NCBI GenBank assembly: GCA_003614735.1
Contig: KZ992473.1
Span: forward strand, 1 to 48,786
DNA from: Thamnocephalis sphaerospora
Taxonomy: Eukaryota; Zoopagomycota; Zoopagomycetes; Zoopagales; Sigmoideomycetaceae
Direction of reading: 5' to 3'
DNA length: 48,786 nucleotides
Shown: positions 32,536 to 44,057 of the stretch, in pieces
Numbering within the stretch: position 1 is the stretch's first letter
How the letters are laid out: each line of letters starts with the position of its first letter
Position numbers and translations under genes: made by a program
The notes under the pieces: model-generated
Database searches by the model: none
Told to the model about the DNA's origin: nothing
What the model saw: the letters and a program-made list of their open reading frames with translations, nothing else

Positions 32536-35500
32536 TTACTCCTCGTCAAAAGCATCGCCGTACTCCCACACGCCAACCTACATGCCGCGATAGAGTTGCA
32601 TCGCGCGGTTAGCCAGGTATCGTGATATCCGCACACTGGCACCCATCCACGTACGTGTGTCCTTTTAGCCTCGTTCTGGTAGACCTGCAGCACGTCGACG
32701 GCATTCTTGCGTGCACGTGCGTAGGTGCTTTTGGTGTTTACGGCAGCAAAGCCTGAGCGCACAAGCTCGGCGTTCAGACTGCGCGCGTACTTGCGCTGGC
32801 TAGCAGGCAGCGCCTCGTCGTACAGGGTGACATGCAGCACCGAGCCGGCCTTGGCTTCAACCACTGCTGCCAAGGTTCTGCCGCCTACCAGATTGCCAAT
32901 GCACTGAGCAGCTTCATCGCCATAGTCGCTCTACCAGGGCATGGGCAAAGGTTAGCACATCTAGCGTAGATGGCCCATGTGCGCTGGCAAGGAAACAGCA
33001 CATACCGAGCGTGCCGGCACCTTGAGGAAGGCAAACACTGCTTCGCGCGACTGCGCCGGCAGTTTGGTAAAGTTGTCGGGCAGTGGGCGCACCCGCTCCA
33101 ATGGCAGGGTCTCCGCGTTGCCATAGTCGATGTAGTGCACCTCCACCGACTTGCCACCATCAACGTGGCGGCGAACACGAGCGCGATACCACTGGTTGTC
33201 CTCGGTGAAGCGTGCGCTGCACAGCTCGTTATTCTTGGGCCGATACGGCTGCGCCGGCGCAGCACTTGACTGCTTGTGGTGCAGGGCCAGGCGCGGCATC
33301 AGCTCTTCCAGCGCCTTCACGCCATCGCCGATCACCTGCACAGAGAGCTGGCCAGCATCACCAATGTCGGCAACGGCAATGCGCAGTTCCTCCGGCTTGG
33401 CGGCCACGGCAGCCTCCTCGGCAGCGCGCTCTGCAGCTTCCGCGGCAATCGCCTTCTCATCGTAGTTGGCCCAGACCTAGATGTAAATAAAATGTGAGCA
33501 ACGTGCGTAGCAGCATCTGCCACCGCATTTGTCCGCCGCTGTACATACGTTCTTGCCAGCGCTCTTGGCACGGTGCTCCGCTGCATAGAGCTGGTTGGTG
33601 TACGGCGACTGGTCGGCGCTGTAGGGGTTTGTGGTAGCCAGTCCATTTTCCAACAGGGAGACGGCAATGTTTTCGTTCTTGCCCAACCAGAGCGAGCCGA
33701 TAAAGCCGCCCGTCTTGTCGGTAGACTCGAACTCAATCTCAACCTACGCAGCAGCGTTCCATTAGTACGGTAGAACGCAACAAGCAAGTGCTACGTGACT
33801 GCTTACATCACGCTGGAGGCACTTGCGGGCGACAAAATCTAGCGCCTCCTGTCCAAATGGATCGCTCTTATCAGCGGCCGTGCGGCCAACACGCGGTGCC
33901 TGGACACCTGTAGTGTTCGTGATCAGACGCGGTAATCGCTGTTAGCACTAGACACAGATGTTGTGGGACTGTAATGCGCATGCATACCGCTAAGGACAAG
34001 CGTCAGCTTGCAGTTGTCTTTGGGCACAAGCAGGCGGAAACGTGCTGCATTAGCCACATGCTCAACCACAGCCGAAACTCGACCGGCGCGCTTGAAGCCG
34101 GGAAGGAACGAGTTGGCACGCTTGAGATCCTACCGAGCACCATGCAAAAGTGCACATGTTAGCAATATCCAGTGCACCATCCGACACCCTTGCAGCACCT
34201 ACTTCCGAAGCGTCGGTGTAGCGCGGCACTGCCTTGGGCTTGCCGCTATGCATGCCCTTGCCCTCATTCTTGGCCGCCTCATCTGCCGCACGAAGCTGGT
34301 CGTATTCCTTGGCCCGGTTCTCGTCGTCCTGGCGATGGTAGATCACACCGGCCAGGCCGCGTGCCACCAGCATCTCGGCAATGTTGACGTTACCCTGCTT
34401 GACAGTGGCGCACTCGCGCTCCTCAAAGTTATCCTGCGCCGGCTGCACATAGTCGATGGTCACTTGCACCTGGTCCGCACCTCATGTCAGCACATGTACC
34501 AGCGCACCATCTGGCATCTATGCTTACCGTCTTCCCAACGAGGCGCTTGCGCAGCACCTCCTTGGCCTCCTGTGCATAGCCAGCCTCTTCACCGGACATG
34601 CGCGGCTGGCGCGTGCTGGACAGACGGATCTTGCGCTCGGCCGTGGCACCCTTTGGCAGAACATGCAGCGTGTCACCGCTGATGATGCGCGTTACCACGC
34701 CAGTAAAGGTTGCGTCTGGTGCACGCGCAGCAGCCGTGTAGTTTTTCCAAATGCGACGCTTCTTCTCCTTGGCAATGCGCTCCGCAGCACGGAGCTTGGC
34801 TGGCCCACCGGTGCACAGCGCAACGCTTCCGTCGGCAACATGGGCCAGCCCCTCGGCTACCAGCGCCTCGGCAATGTTACCGGCCGGGTGGATAATGCTG
34901 CCAATCAGATTCTGATTTCTGGCACCTGTGTACGCATGTTAATGACTGTCGTAGTGCGCGTGCTGATCACGGTCTCTGCTTCACGCCGTAACCTGCCTTC
35001 GATCACCACCTTGACCTCGCGCTGCAACAGACGCGTCTCCACAAACAGTTTGGCCTCCTCGCCAAACGGCTCAACCACGTCCTCCTTGTCCGGAATGCCA
35101 GTGCGCACGACAGGCGCACGCACGCCAGAGAGCAGTACGACGGCGTACTGGTGAATCCACTGGCTTTTGTCGGCACCTGGATAAATAAGCTGCACCCGCA
35201 GCGTTGAGCCGTCGCGCACCTGCTCGATGATGGCTGAAATGGGCGTGCCCTTGTGCTGCTCGGCAAATGCACGAGCATCGCCCGGCAGCTGGTGGTGCAC
35301 AATGCGCGTGCAGCGCGGCTTTTCGGCCCATACGCCCACTTTGGCATCCTTGGCCTGCTCCTCCAGAGCCGCCAGCTGGTCCAGCACCGCGTCCTCCTCG
35401 GCGCTTTCGTCGTCCCGCCGGCGCTTGGCCTCGTCGCGCACGCGGCACCAGCCGTTGCGCACACACGCATGGTTGACTGGTTCCGCCTCGTTGCCAATGA

Positions 35501-35834
35501 AAATCTGGCCATATTCGCGTCCGCCCTGCGTGGTATAGCCAATCTGGAAAAAGACATCCTTTCCTACCAGCAGCCGGCGCAGGTAGTCGCGCGACTCAAA
35601 GGCAAACGGCTGTATGCGGTGCAGACCAGCTGGTCAGCGCGCAACGTCCACAGCAGGCGCCTGCCCCACTCGCCTTACCTCGTCGTCCGATTCACGCCGT
35701 CCCAGACGCGGCGCCGTCAGCTTCTCCAGACTCAGCTGGCGCTCAGCTGGCCGTTGACCGGGACGCGCACGGCTGCGCAAAATAACCGTGTCGCCGCTGA
35801 GCACGCTCTTGACTGTAGCCTGGTTACGCGCCAT
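32536..35834 (-). CDS. SND1: Tudor-SN / staphylococcal nuclease domain protein SND1, 885 aa, 10 exons
   Basis: RNA-binding multifunctional protein (transcription co-activation, RNA decay, stress granules in relatives). Exons: 35834-35679, 35609-34993, 34918-34528, 34469-34203, 34129-33988, 33907-33807, 33743-33549, 33476-33006, 32930-32655, 32577-32536. It has four staphylococcal-nuclease-like repeats, for example VKSVLSGDTVILRSRARPGQ, IIEQVRDGSTLRVQLIYPG, VVTRIISGDTLHVLPKGA and VSAVVEHVANAARFRLLVPK. A Tudor domain follows (about 700-765: WYRARVRRHVDGGKSVEVHY then IDYGNAETLPLERVRPLP) and a split fifth SN repeat ending VGVWEYGDAFDEE. Length and order equal the full family architecture. Absent from baker's yeast, which argues for another fungal lineage. 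Confidence 0.95.
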
Positions 35835-36245
35835 AGTTGGTGGTTCGAAGGAAGAGAGGAAGCTGGATGCGAGAGGGTGGAAGAGGTGTTTGAGAAGCAG
35901 GCATGGCCGGCTGCAAGCGCCAGCGTGAGCCTTTAAAGGAGATGCAGGGCAGTGTGGGGCGTTGTCAGACGATGATTGGAGGATGCAAACCGCGTCACGC
36001 GTAATAATGCGAGCCTGCTCGCTGGTTATTATTTCTAGTTGGTACAAAAAAGATATTACGCAAAAGGCATATGTGACCAACGAAAAGGCACACGCCGTGC
36101 TACGCCGTATCTAGTGAGCAGTAGCCGGTTCGACGTTGATATGGACAATACGGGTGGGGAAAAAGCCGTTGCTGTGGAGCATCAGTCAGTCCGTCATGGT
36201 GGTTAGCATTGCGATACAGCACACAGTTTGAGGCAAACCGACAAC
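35835..36245 (-). promoter_or_regulatory. Promoter/5' region of Tudor-SN and 3' end of ODC
   Basis: 411 bp between two minus-strand genes. A TTTAAA motif lies about 100 bp upstream of the Tudor-SN ATG. No other gene is seen. Confidence 0.4.
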
Positions 36246-38478
36246 TTACAATGCAGAGGCGGCGGCCAGCGTGTAGGCACCCATGTTCTCATACATGAGC
36301 CAGTCGCCAATGTCCAGCTCTGGCAGCTGCAGCTCCTGGTGGACCAGGTCGGTGGTGTCGCAGGTCGGGCCCCACACCGTGGACGCGTACGTGGGCAGCT
36401 CGGCAACATCGGCATCGCCAAACATGTAGCGAGCACCTCGCCGCAGCACACGCGGCTTTGGCACGGCTCCATCGAGAAAAGGTATGTGGAAACTGCCGAA
36501 AATACCGTCGCTGATGTAGTCTACAGCAAGCGTGATGTTAGCGGTTCTGCTCGTGAGCAATAGGCGACGAGTGCTACCCACACATGATCCTTGGCGAGCG
36601 GTCCTTGCGTCCAAAGCGCGGTCGTGCTACCGAGAGGATGCTGGTTTTGCTGCTGGCATTGCTGCTGCCGCGCATGTACGGGTACGTGTCGGCGCTGGTA
36701 TCGGCCGTGCGCTGCTTCTTTTTGGCAATGCGCCGTGCAATCACAGACACTGCCAGCGTGTAGGCACGCTCCACAAAGTAGCGCCCAGGCTCGGCAATGA
36801 TGCGCACGCCGCAGCCCGACGGGAACCAGCGGTCTAGGGCCTGGTTCAGCGCCATGGCTGTCTGAGCAAACGAGGCAGCGCGTGGCCGGCCGCGACGAAC
36901 TGCGTCCAAGGTGGCGCTGGACCAGAGCGAAGTGGCGGCCGTCGCATCGGTCGTGCTGTCGGCGTCGGCGTTCAGCGCACTTCCGGAAAAGCCACCACCC
37001 ACGTCCAGCACCTTGAACCGATAGCCTGCCTCTTCGCCCCATTGGAAGCACTGCCTTGCCTGGTGAACAGCCGTGATGTACGCGCGCGGGTCATAGCACT
37101 CGCATCCAACGTGGAAGCTAGCGTGGCAAAATGATTTAGCACTTGTTACGCACGCCGGCAAGACGACCGTCAGCGTGCTTACCTGATGCCAACCACATCC
37201 AGACCCAGATGGCGGGCCAGGACAAGCAGGCGGGGCACTGCGTCCATTGGCGCACCAAACTTTTTGCTCAGCGGCACGGCCGACCGCGAGTCGTCGGTCG
37301 AGATGCGCAGTAGCAGCTTTGCGCGCGGGTGGAGTCGCCGGATCTTCCACAGCTCGTCGGCATTGTCAAAGGTAACGTAGCGGATGCGTGCTCGTGCGGC
37401 AAACTGAATGTGAGACGGCGACTTGCATGGATTTGCATATACAATACGGTCTGCCGATACATTCAGCGCAAGCACCGCACGCAGCTCGTTCTGGCAGCCG
37501 TCGCAGTCGATCAGCCTATGCAACTGGCCGATAGCACCTGCTCCTACCGTGGGCTCACCTCGCTAGCGCAATCAAAGCCGACACCCATCGAAGCGAGCAC
37601 ACCTAGCAGTACAGGATCTGGATTACACTTGACCGCTGCCATCGAGTACACTTAGCCGCAAGATACTATGGCGGCATGCGGCGCGCATTTCACCTACCGT
37701 AGAAGGGCTCGACACGGGGTAGCTGGCGGGTCCATTCGCGGTATCTGCGACGCACCTCGTCCATGTCGGCTACAAAGAAAGGCGCGTCCGCGCTGTGACT
37801 GGCATGGTTGATGGGCTCGTCGGTGCTCATGTCCCAGTGCGTGTCGCGACCGACCTGTGCCGCCTCAGCGCGCACAATGGTGTTGCGCATGGTATCGATA
37901 GTGGATTGGCGTGTTTTAGGCTGCGCCATATACATACTAAAGTCTTTGAATACGGTCTGACTGTCGCGGGATAGGAAGGAGAGGGATGCATCGTGCAGCA
38001 TGTCGGCTGCCTTGACGTGGCAGCTGGCAATCTTGGCCGACATGCGCTTGATAAAAGTTGTGTCGCCCTTTCTGGCCGTCTTTACCTTTCTTCTCCTGCG
38101 GGTGCGGGTGCTCTTGTGATCGGATGTATGGTTGGTGGTGTCTTTAAAGCGTGGCAGAATGTCTGTCGACTGGCGGAGGATGTCTTCGTCAAGCGGATAG
38201 AGCTGGCGCTTGAGCGTCGGCTCGTCGGCCATGCTGCACACAATCTTGGGCAGCGATCCGTCGACAGCATAGGCCTTTAGCTGCTGCGGCAGTGCATCTT
38301 CGGACAGAGTGTAGGGGTCCACAACTTCACCGTCACTGCTGCTATCCAGTGCCGTCATGTCGGCTCTTGGCTGGGCCAGGGAGGCACAGTCGGCCGAGAG
38401 CGACGCTAAAACACTTTCAAGCGAAAAGTCATTCAGACTGCGAAGCGGGCTGGGGTCGGTAAGGCTGAGATGGACCAT
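36246..38478 (-). CDS. ODC1: Ornithine decarboxylase with long N-terminal extension, 658 aa, 5 exons
   Basis: PLP-dependent enzyme making putrescine, the first polyamine step. Exons: 38478-37698, 37635-37559, 37490-37183, 37117-36582, 36520-36246. The PLP Lys is K263 in FYAVKCNPDPVLLGVL (Lys codon across intron 1 region). Other marks are RIVYANPCKS, LLLRISTDDSRS, ISFHVGCECYDP, KVLDVGGGFSGS, VRIIAEPGRYFVERAYTLAV and the catalytic Cys C621 in STVWGPTCDTTDL. The end MGAYTLAAASAL is typical, with no C-terminal extension. About 230 residues precede the usual PFFVADMDEVRRRYREW, far more than most ODCs. This extension is Ser/Asp-rich with a basic run TRTRRRRKVKTARK. A second insert rich in Ser/Lys/Arg follows the VIARRIAKKK segment. 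It may be controlled by antizyme, but no frameshift site is in this gene. Confidence 0.94.
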
Positions 38479-39218
38479 CGTGATGTCGGGGTAGTGTATG
38501 CGTTAGGAGGTTGGACGTTAAGGGCCAAGTCGAGCGTTACTATCGACGGCCTGTCGTGGAGCGTGGGGAAGCGTAGGAGGGCGATGGAAACGTATCGTAG
38601 GCGATGGCCAGCTGGTATGTACATGCGCGAATATATACGTAGCAGCAGGCTGCTCCACATTATGCCACCGTGCTGTGGCCATAGATGCAAGCACCTTGCC
38701 TGCCCGTCTGATGTGCTTCTCCAGGTGGCGAGCGATCTACCATGCAGCCCAGGGGGCAGATCTACTGCTGCCTGAGCGTACTTGGCACCAGGGCACGTGC
38801 ATGGTCGTCGATCGATCGCTGACGTTCGGCAATGGCAAACGGCAAACGTCGACTGCACGGCAGACGCATCGCTCAGGCATGGTGCCTGGTTCAGCGAGGG
38901 CTAGCGTTGCAGTAGGCTTTGGGCTGTTTCACACCCATCGCTGCAGCGGCCCATGTTTTCTGCCATGGTGCGAGCACTTGGTATGCTGGCGTCTGGCGCC
39001 ATCATCGATCGAGGCGTGTGAACACGGCAGCTGCATTCTGCAGGATCGTCCTGTACACCTATCATTTATGCTACTATTTGAATCCAGTACAGTGCACCGG
39101 CAGGCCATGCAGCCAGTGGGAGGAGGGGTACATATTACATAGATTGCAGTTGGTGGCGGAACAGTGGACGTGCAGTCATGCGATGCCCGTGAGGCCAGGG
39201 TTTGGTGCACAGCATGCA
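38479..39218 (-). promoter_or_regulatory. Upstream region of ODC
   Basis: 740 bp. A TATATA stretch near 38630-38638, about 155 bp before the ODC ATG, could be its TATA box. The rest holds the lipase 3' end; no gene is supported. Confidence 0.4.
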
Positions 39219-41141
39219 CTATTGCAAGGCAACTGCCACATGTGCACAGTCTACCTGGTGCAGCCAGCGCGTGTAGTCGGCAAAGACCGTGGTCCATATG
39301 CTGCTACTGCCACTGCCTGCTGCTGGCTCCACATAGGGTACAATGCCGACATGATGTGGCCCGGTTATCGCCACCGTTTCCCAATGGCCTGCACTGAGAA
39401 GTTGAGATGCGTTGGGCAGAGGACGCTTTGACCTAGTGCTGTTCAAACTTAATGTGCTGTGAGCACACTGCAGTTCGCTGTTGCTATAGCAGTAGGTTAG
39501 CGATACAGCATGGTGCGATAGCCCGCCTACTACGCACCAGCAGCAGCCAGGATGCATCTGAGATGGCAGTGGAATGACGCCATCGTCGCGATACCAGTCG
39601 TCGGGTCTCTGGCAGCGAACACATCGTCCGATCGACACGCCGCAGTCTTTGGCGTCGGCAAAAGCCCCGGCCATACAGCGATGAAGGATGCGTCGTATCT
39701 GACGGAATAGCCATACAGAGGTGGCATTCGCAGCGTGTCCACTCGGGATCTGCTGGGATGCAGTGCCATGCATGCATACCAGTGAGTATTCGCGGTCTGG
39801 TCGCCAGCGCCATGGCGTCACCTACCATTTCCGAGGTGTAGCTGCGGTACCAGGTGCGCTCACACGGCGACCAGGCAGCGTTGCGTTCGGCACATGCGCG
39901 CGGCACCGAGTCCACCGAAAGGTTATCGGCCGTGTCGTAGCAAGGGCTGTGCAAGAGACTCGCCACGACTCGACCGCTCTTTGTCCATGCATGGCCAGCT
40001 GCATCTGCCAGGGTGGCAAGCCAGGTGTGGTTGCGGGCTAGTACGGCCTGGGTGCGAGCAGCATCTGTCCGCCGCCAGCCCCAGTGGTCCAAGTTAAAGT
40101 CGTAGCCAAAGCGCATGCCAAAAGACTCGTACAGCTGTATGGCCCGTCCTATACACCATCCCATCGATCCGGGCCAGACATCTCCCGGCTGTCCGTCGCT
40201 GCGTGCGCCCATCCAGTACACCAGCGGCGTGCCATTAAGGGGCGCGCTAAGCGTCGTAAGCGAGAGCATCATGCTGGGCAACGTGCTGCGTGGGTAAAAG
40301 TGGCGGTTTGCCAGCAGTACCTGCAGGCCTAGCAGCGTGTTGCCGCCAAGCGAATGGCCGATAAAATGGAGCGGCTTCTCCGGCGACCACTGCGGGTAGA
40401 GACCTGTGCAGCAGCAAACAAGTCAGAAAAGGCAGGCGCAAGCGGTCTCGATCGCACACACACACGCTGCGCACAACGTTACCTTGATAGCTGCGTCCGT
40501 ACCGCGCATGACCGTACTTGGCCGCATGCTCCTCGCCATAGTCGACTGCAGCCATCGTGCAGTCGTTAGTCGCGTGCAGCACACGCTCACCCACACCAAA
40601 ACGTACCGGTGCCACCCTTGAGCTGGTAGTAGATTTCGCACGCGCGGTCGTGTACTGAGGAGGTGCAGCCTGGGCTGACACGGATAACGCGGCGCCGGTA
40701 CCCTTCACGTGTGCTACACAGGAGGCGGCGGTGGCAGTGTGTGCACTCGCTGCCCACCATTTTGGTTGCCAGTGCCTCAATAGGCCCCCAGTAGTCCTCG
40801 CGGTTGTCGCTCATAAAGCCGTCGACCAGCACGATGGGCGGCAGTTTGGCCAGCATCTTTAACCGATCGTTCTCGCTCATACAGCGACATATGGCGTCAC
40901 TGGTGGGCTGGCTTTGCTGTACATTGGATGCAGAGACCCGCAAGCTGCATGTCGCGCGGCTGGTCGCATGCAACGCCTGATGTGACCTATCGCGAACACT
41001 GCCAGTGGTCCCTTCTGCCGGTGTCATAGTGTCAGTTGGCGTGTTGCAGCGTTGGATGCTCAGGAGGATGGCGTGCAGGCTCAAGTGGCCAAGTAGGCTA
41101 CAGATCGCGAAAGTGGAGACTGCAATTTTCACTGCCGCCAT
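39219..41141 (-). CDS. Secreted lipase of the bacterial family I.5/I.6-like type, about 551 aa, 5 exons
   Basis: Alpha/beta-hydrolase likely cleaving triacylglycerols or other esters outside the cell. Exons: 41141-40607, 40545-40483, 40403-39826, 39752-39538, 39483-39219. The ATG at 41141 gives a signal-like start MAAVKIAVSTFAICSLLGHL; an ATG at 41219 is in frame but adds a non-hydrophobic leader. Motifs: PPIVLVDGFM, EDYWGPIEAL, GGTVDYGEEHAAKYGHARYG, the nucleophile elbow FIGHSLGGNT (S217), MLSLTTLSAPLNGTPL, DWYRDDGVIPLPSQMHPG and GHWETVAITGPHHVGIV, supplying the likely Asp and His. The VDYG..HA...GH.RYGR pattern is that of staphylococcal/Bacillus lipases and their plant/fungal relatives. The oxyanion-side motif is VDGF instead of VHGF. 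The last two joins are less certain. Confidence 0.8.
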
Positions 41142-41457
41142 GTGGCCACATTTATACGCGCACACGCAGCCAACAGTGTCACCATGAACCAAATGACCTC
41201 CACTGTGCATCTGCAGCATTTGCCCATGCTGACTGTTGAAATGACACGCCGGTCACGCTGTTGCGCTCTTCGTTGTAGTGCAGACTCATGCAGCGGGCGC
41301 AACCGCAATGCTGCTTCAGGTCGCAGACAACTGCTGCGTCGCTGCTGTAACCGGCATGCGACCGCCGTTTGCGAGTCTGGACGCCATGTGTGCACCAATC
41401 ACGACACCAATGCTACTTGCGCCATCGCTACATTTATCGTTGTGCACTGCAGGTGCA
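41142..41457 (-). other. Spacer between oxidoreductase and lipase genes
   Basis: 316 bp between two co-oriented minus-strand genes. A TATAAA on the minus strand at about 41150-41155 is too close to the chosen lipase ATG (about 10 bp) to be its TATA box unless a downstream start is used. No gene is seen. Confidence 0.4.
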
Positions 41458-42780
41458 TTACGCATTTGGCGTCGGGGGACCGCGCACTGAAAGACCTGCC
41501 GCCTGATAGACCATGTCCATTGTGCGCATGTTGCCGACTGTGTCATCGTGCGTGACCACATAGTCGTCCGTCTCGCCGCGGCACAGCGCAACAAAGTGAT
41601 GCAGCATGTACGCGTACGTCGTGCTGCCGTCGCCATAGTGCTTCTCGGTGCGTTTCTTGCCACCGGGCAGCTCTTGCACGACGATCGAGTGCCAGATGGT
41701 AGGTAGTATGTAGTTGCGCAGGCAAAGCTCCTTTTGCGAGCCGATGACGCGCAGAGACGAGATCATGTTGAACCAGCTACAGTTCAGCGAAGCCTCGCCC
41801 ACAGCAGTGACGCCGTCGTCAAAGTCTAGCGTAAAGTGCATCGTGTGGTCAACGTCGGGCGCAACAAGTTCAGCGGTGGCCTCATGCACGCGCTCCGGCA
41901 CGATGCCACCGACTACTGCGCGGATGGCGTTTAGTGCATATGAGCCAATGTCCATGCATGCACCACCTGCCAGGCCAAGATTGAAGCGGATGTCGTCGGC
42001 GTTGAACACGTTGGGTGCCACCGCGCGACATTCGATCCGACGCAACTCTCCCAGTTCACCGCTGTGCACAATGTCCAACACACGCAGCATGGCAGGATGG
42101 AATCGATAGTGGAATGCCTCCAGCAGCACCACGCCTTTGGTTTTGGCGGCGGCCACCAGACGTTCAGCTTCATCGGCGTTTGACGTTGCTGGCTTCTCCA
42201 GGAGAACATGCTTGCCAGCTGCGCAGCATCGGTTAGTGCGATGGCTGATAGTGCTCGACCGCTGTCTGCCCACCTTGGATGGCCTTCATGGTCCATTCAT
42301 AGTGCAGACTATTGGGCAGCGGATTGTAGATGGCGTCGATGCTTGGGTCGTTGATGAGCTCGTCATAGGACGCATGCGTCGTTGGAATGCCGTGCTTGAC
42401 CGCGAATTGCTATGTGCGCCGCGGTCTGCGTTAGCCAATCTCGCCGTGTCCGAGCGTCGCGTCCAGCGCGTACTGACTTTGGCACGTTCGTGGCTCCGAG
42501 CCGCCACCGAAGCAACGAGTATGCCGGGGACATGGCGGGCAGGGGTGATAAGCGACATGGGCGCAATGCTGGCGGCACCGAGGATGCCGATACGCAGGGC
42601 ATCCTGTATAGCAATGCAGCATGGCGTCAGCAAAAACGTTTGTGTATCGCAATACCTGCGTGCACTCACGGAATCGCGGGGAAGCGCAGGCGGCGGAAAG
42701 GCCAGACGCCATAGGCGCACGAAAAGACCCGGCGACGCGGTGTTGGCGGGTGCGCTAGGGTTGGCGTCGGCAGAGGACAT
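41458..42780 (-). CDS. Gfo/Idh/MocA family NAD(P)-dependent oxidoreductase, 399 aa, 3 exons
   Basis: Probable dehydrogenase of sugars or diols. Exons: 42780-42478, 42409-42274, 42218-41458. The Rossmann start is LRIGILGAASIAPMSLI, followed by YDELINDPSIDAIYNPLPNS and the hallmark AIQAGKHVLLEKPATSNADE with the EKP lysine. The C-terminal half has EAFHYRFHPAMLRVLDIVHS, LGLAGGACMDIGSYALNAIR, and GSQKELCLRNY. The pattern is nearest to D-xylose 1-dehydrogenase (NADP+)/dihydrodiol dehydrogenase-like members, but the substrate cannot be fixed. The N-terminus has about 60 extra residues before the Rossmann fold, including VRLWRLAFPPPALP, which might be a targeting or anchor segment. The start ATG at 42780 sits in the context GTCACCATG. 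Confidence 0.88.
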
Positions 42781-43475
42781 GGTGACGCTGGCCACGCGAC
42801 TTGCAGGCGATGACTGGGGCGGCGGAATCAGGTGTGGGCGGTCAAAAGCAATAGCCAGGCGGTGCAGGTAGAGCGGCTTTTGTGGTACCAGCTAGTCGAC
42901 GTAATGGTGGCAAGGTTTGGCTGATAGACAAGAAGGTGCTGCCCTATATAGTCAGTGATAGTGCGGCGATAGATGGCCGGCAACGGCATAGCGGCTGAGC
43001 AGATAACCATGTCACTGCATTCAATGACAAATATAGACACGGTTACGCTATTGCCGGCGAGCACGTCATCAGGCAATAGGGGCACAGACTGAGCAAGCAG
43101 TGTGCTGCTGTAGAGCAGTAGCAGATGCGCTGATCAGGCAGCGCTAGTGATGACATGGTCTTGCTCGCTAATCTCGACAAGCTAGTCACTCTACTGCAGC
43201 AAGAATAGCAGCCGTGCAGCTCCTACGTGCAAAGGAGTATACGTGCTCTTGCGGTCGACAGTATATTAGCACTTATTCCACCACAATCTCCTTCATTTGC
43301 ACCGCTCTATGGACACATTAGGTTGCGCGGTTGGCCTTGTCTACTTGGCAATATCGGCAAACGTCGGATCTACACACATGCCCCGAGTCTGCTATCCGCC
43401 TTTTGCGGTTTGAAACGTGTCTAAATCTATTGGTTAAAGCAAGCGCACACTGGCCACAGCTCTTGGCGATAATTA
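42781..43475 (-). promoter_or_regulatory. Upstream region of the oxidoreductase gene
   Basis: 695 bp. A palindromic CTATATAG near 42944-42951, about 165 bp upstream of the ATG, is a possible TATA box. The remainder, including the 3' flank of the secreted-protein gene, shows no gene. Confidence 0.4.
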
Positions 43476-44057
43476 CTAAAAATTGAGGGCTGGCATTTGC
43501 GAGACGTGTCCAATGTTGATGTCGCGGCCGTTCCATGGAACAGCACCCTTTACCCTAACGCCTGGTCGGCCGTTACCGGGGCGGCGAGTTATTTCGTTGC
43601 TGTTGTTGGCAAAGCCGTACCGGATTGTAATATCATCCTGGTACTCTCCTGTCTTGTAGATTTGATAGCGCACCGGCAGCTGGCGCATCAGACTGTATCT
43701 GACCATGATGTCGCCAACGCTAACAGCGGGCGAGTTGGCAGAGGGAAAGTCCTGGAAATAGAAGCAGTCGATCTGGTCATTCTTGAAGCGATACGCTTTT
43801 ACCTGGCGAATCAGCGTTCCATTGGCCGTGCGGAACTTGATGCCTGTCTGACGGCCTAGCGCATCGGTCTCAAAGTATGGCAGCGTGCCTTCCGGCTGGA
43901 CAATCTCAAAGCGCGGATGCAAGTTGACCAGATCGTTGTTGACTGACGCTCCGAGTTCGTACGAAACAGACGGCGCGGTGCCCACGGGCAGCCTGGCCTG
44001 CGCAAGATTTGCAAGGGCGGCGACGATGGCTATGCCAAGCAGCGAGGCAAAGCGCAT
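43476..44057 (-). CDS. Secreted protein of unknown family, 193 aa, single exon
   Basis: Unrecognised. The N-terminus is a clear signal peptide, MRFASLLGIAIVAALANLAQA, with a likely cleavage after AQA, leaving about 172 residues. The mature part is mixed hydrophobic/charged with strand-like segments (GIKFRTANGTLIRQVKAYRF, DQIDCFYFQDFP, QIYKTGEYQDDITIRYGFAN), few Cys (one) and no membrane segment. A single beta-rich secreted domain is a guess. It has no introns. A TATA box lies about 90 bp upstream. Neighbours on the same strand include a secreted lipase, but no functional link can be shown. Confidence 0.75.
   Translation of the reverse strand: MRFASLLGIAIVAALANLAQARLPVGTAPSVSYELGASVNNDLVNLHPRFEIVQPEGTLPYFETDALGRQTGIKFRTANGTLIRQVKAYRFKNDQIDCFYFQDFPSANSPAVSVGDIMVRYSLMRQLPVRYQIYKTGEYQDDITIRYGFANNSNEITRRPGNGRPGVRVKGAVPWNGRDINIGHVSQMPALNF

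Noticed and set aside
34919-34992. Possible further GC donor (GCAGGT) in Tudor-SN intron 2
   Set aside because: The GT four bases on (GGCAG/GTTACG) keeps the frame and gives EGRNQNLIGSI; the GC reading leads to a stop.
41149-41155. TATA box for the lipase gene
   Set aside because: Only about 10 bp before the ATG that gives the signal peptide, too close for a promoter; more likely chance.
42137-42871. 244-codon plus-strand frame opposite the oxidoreductase start
   Set aside because: Antisense to the Rossmann exon and its promoter; no motif, and the minus-strand exons are well supported.
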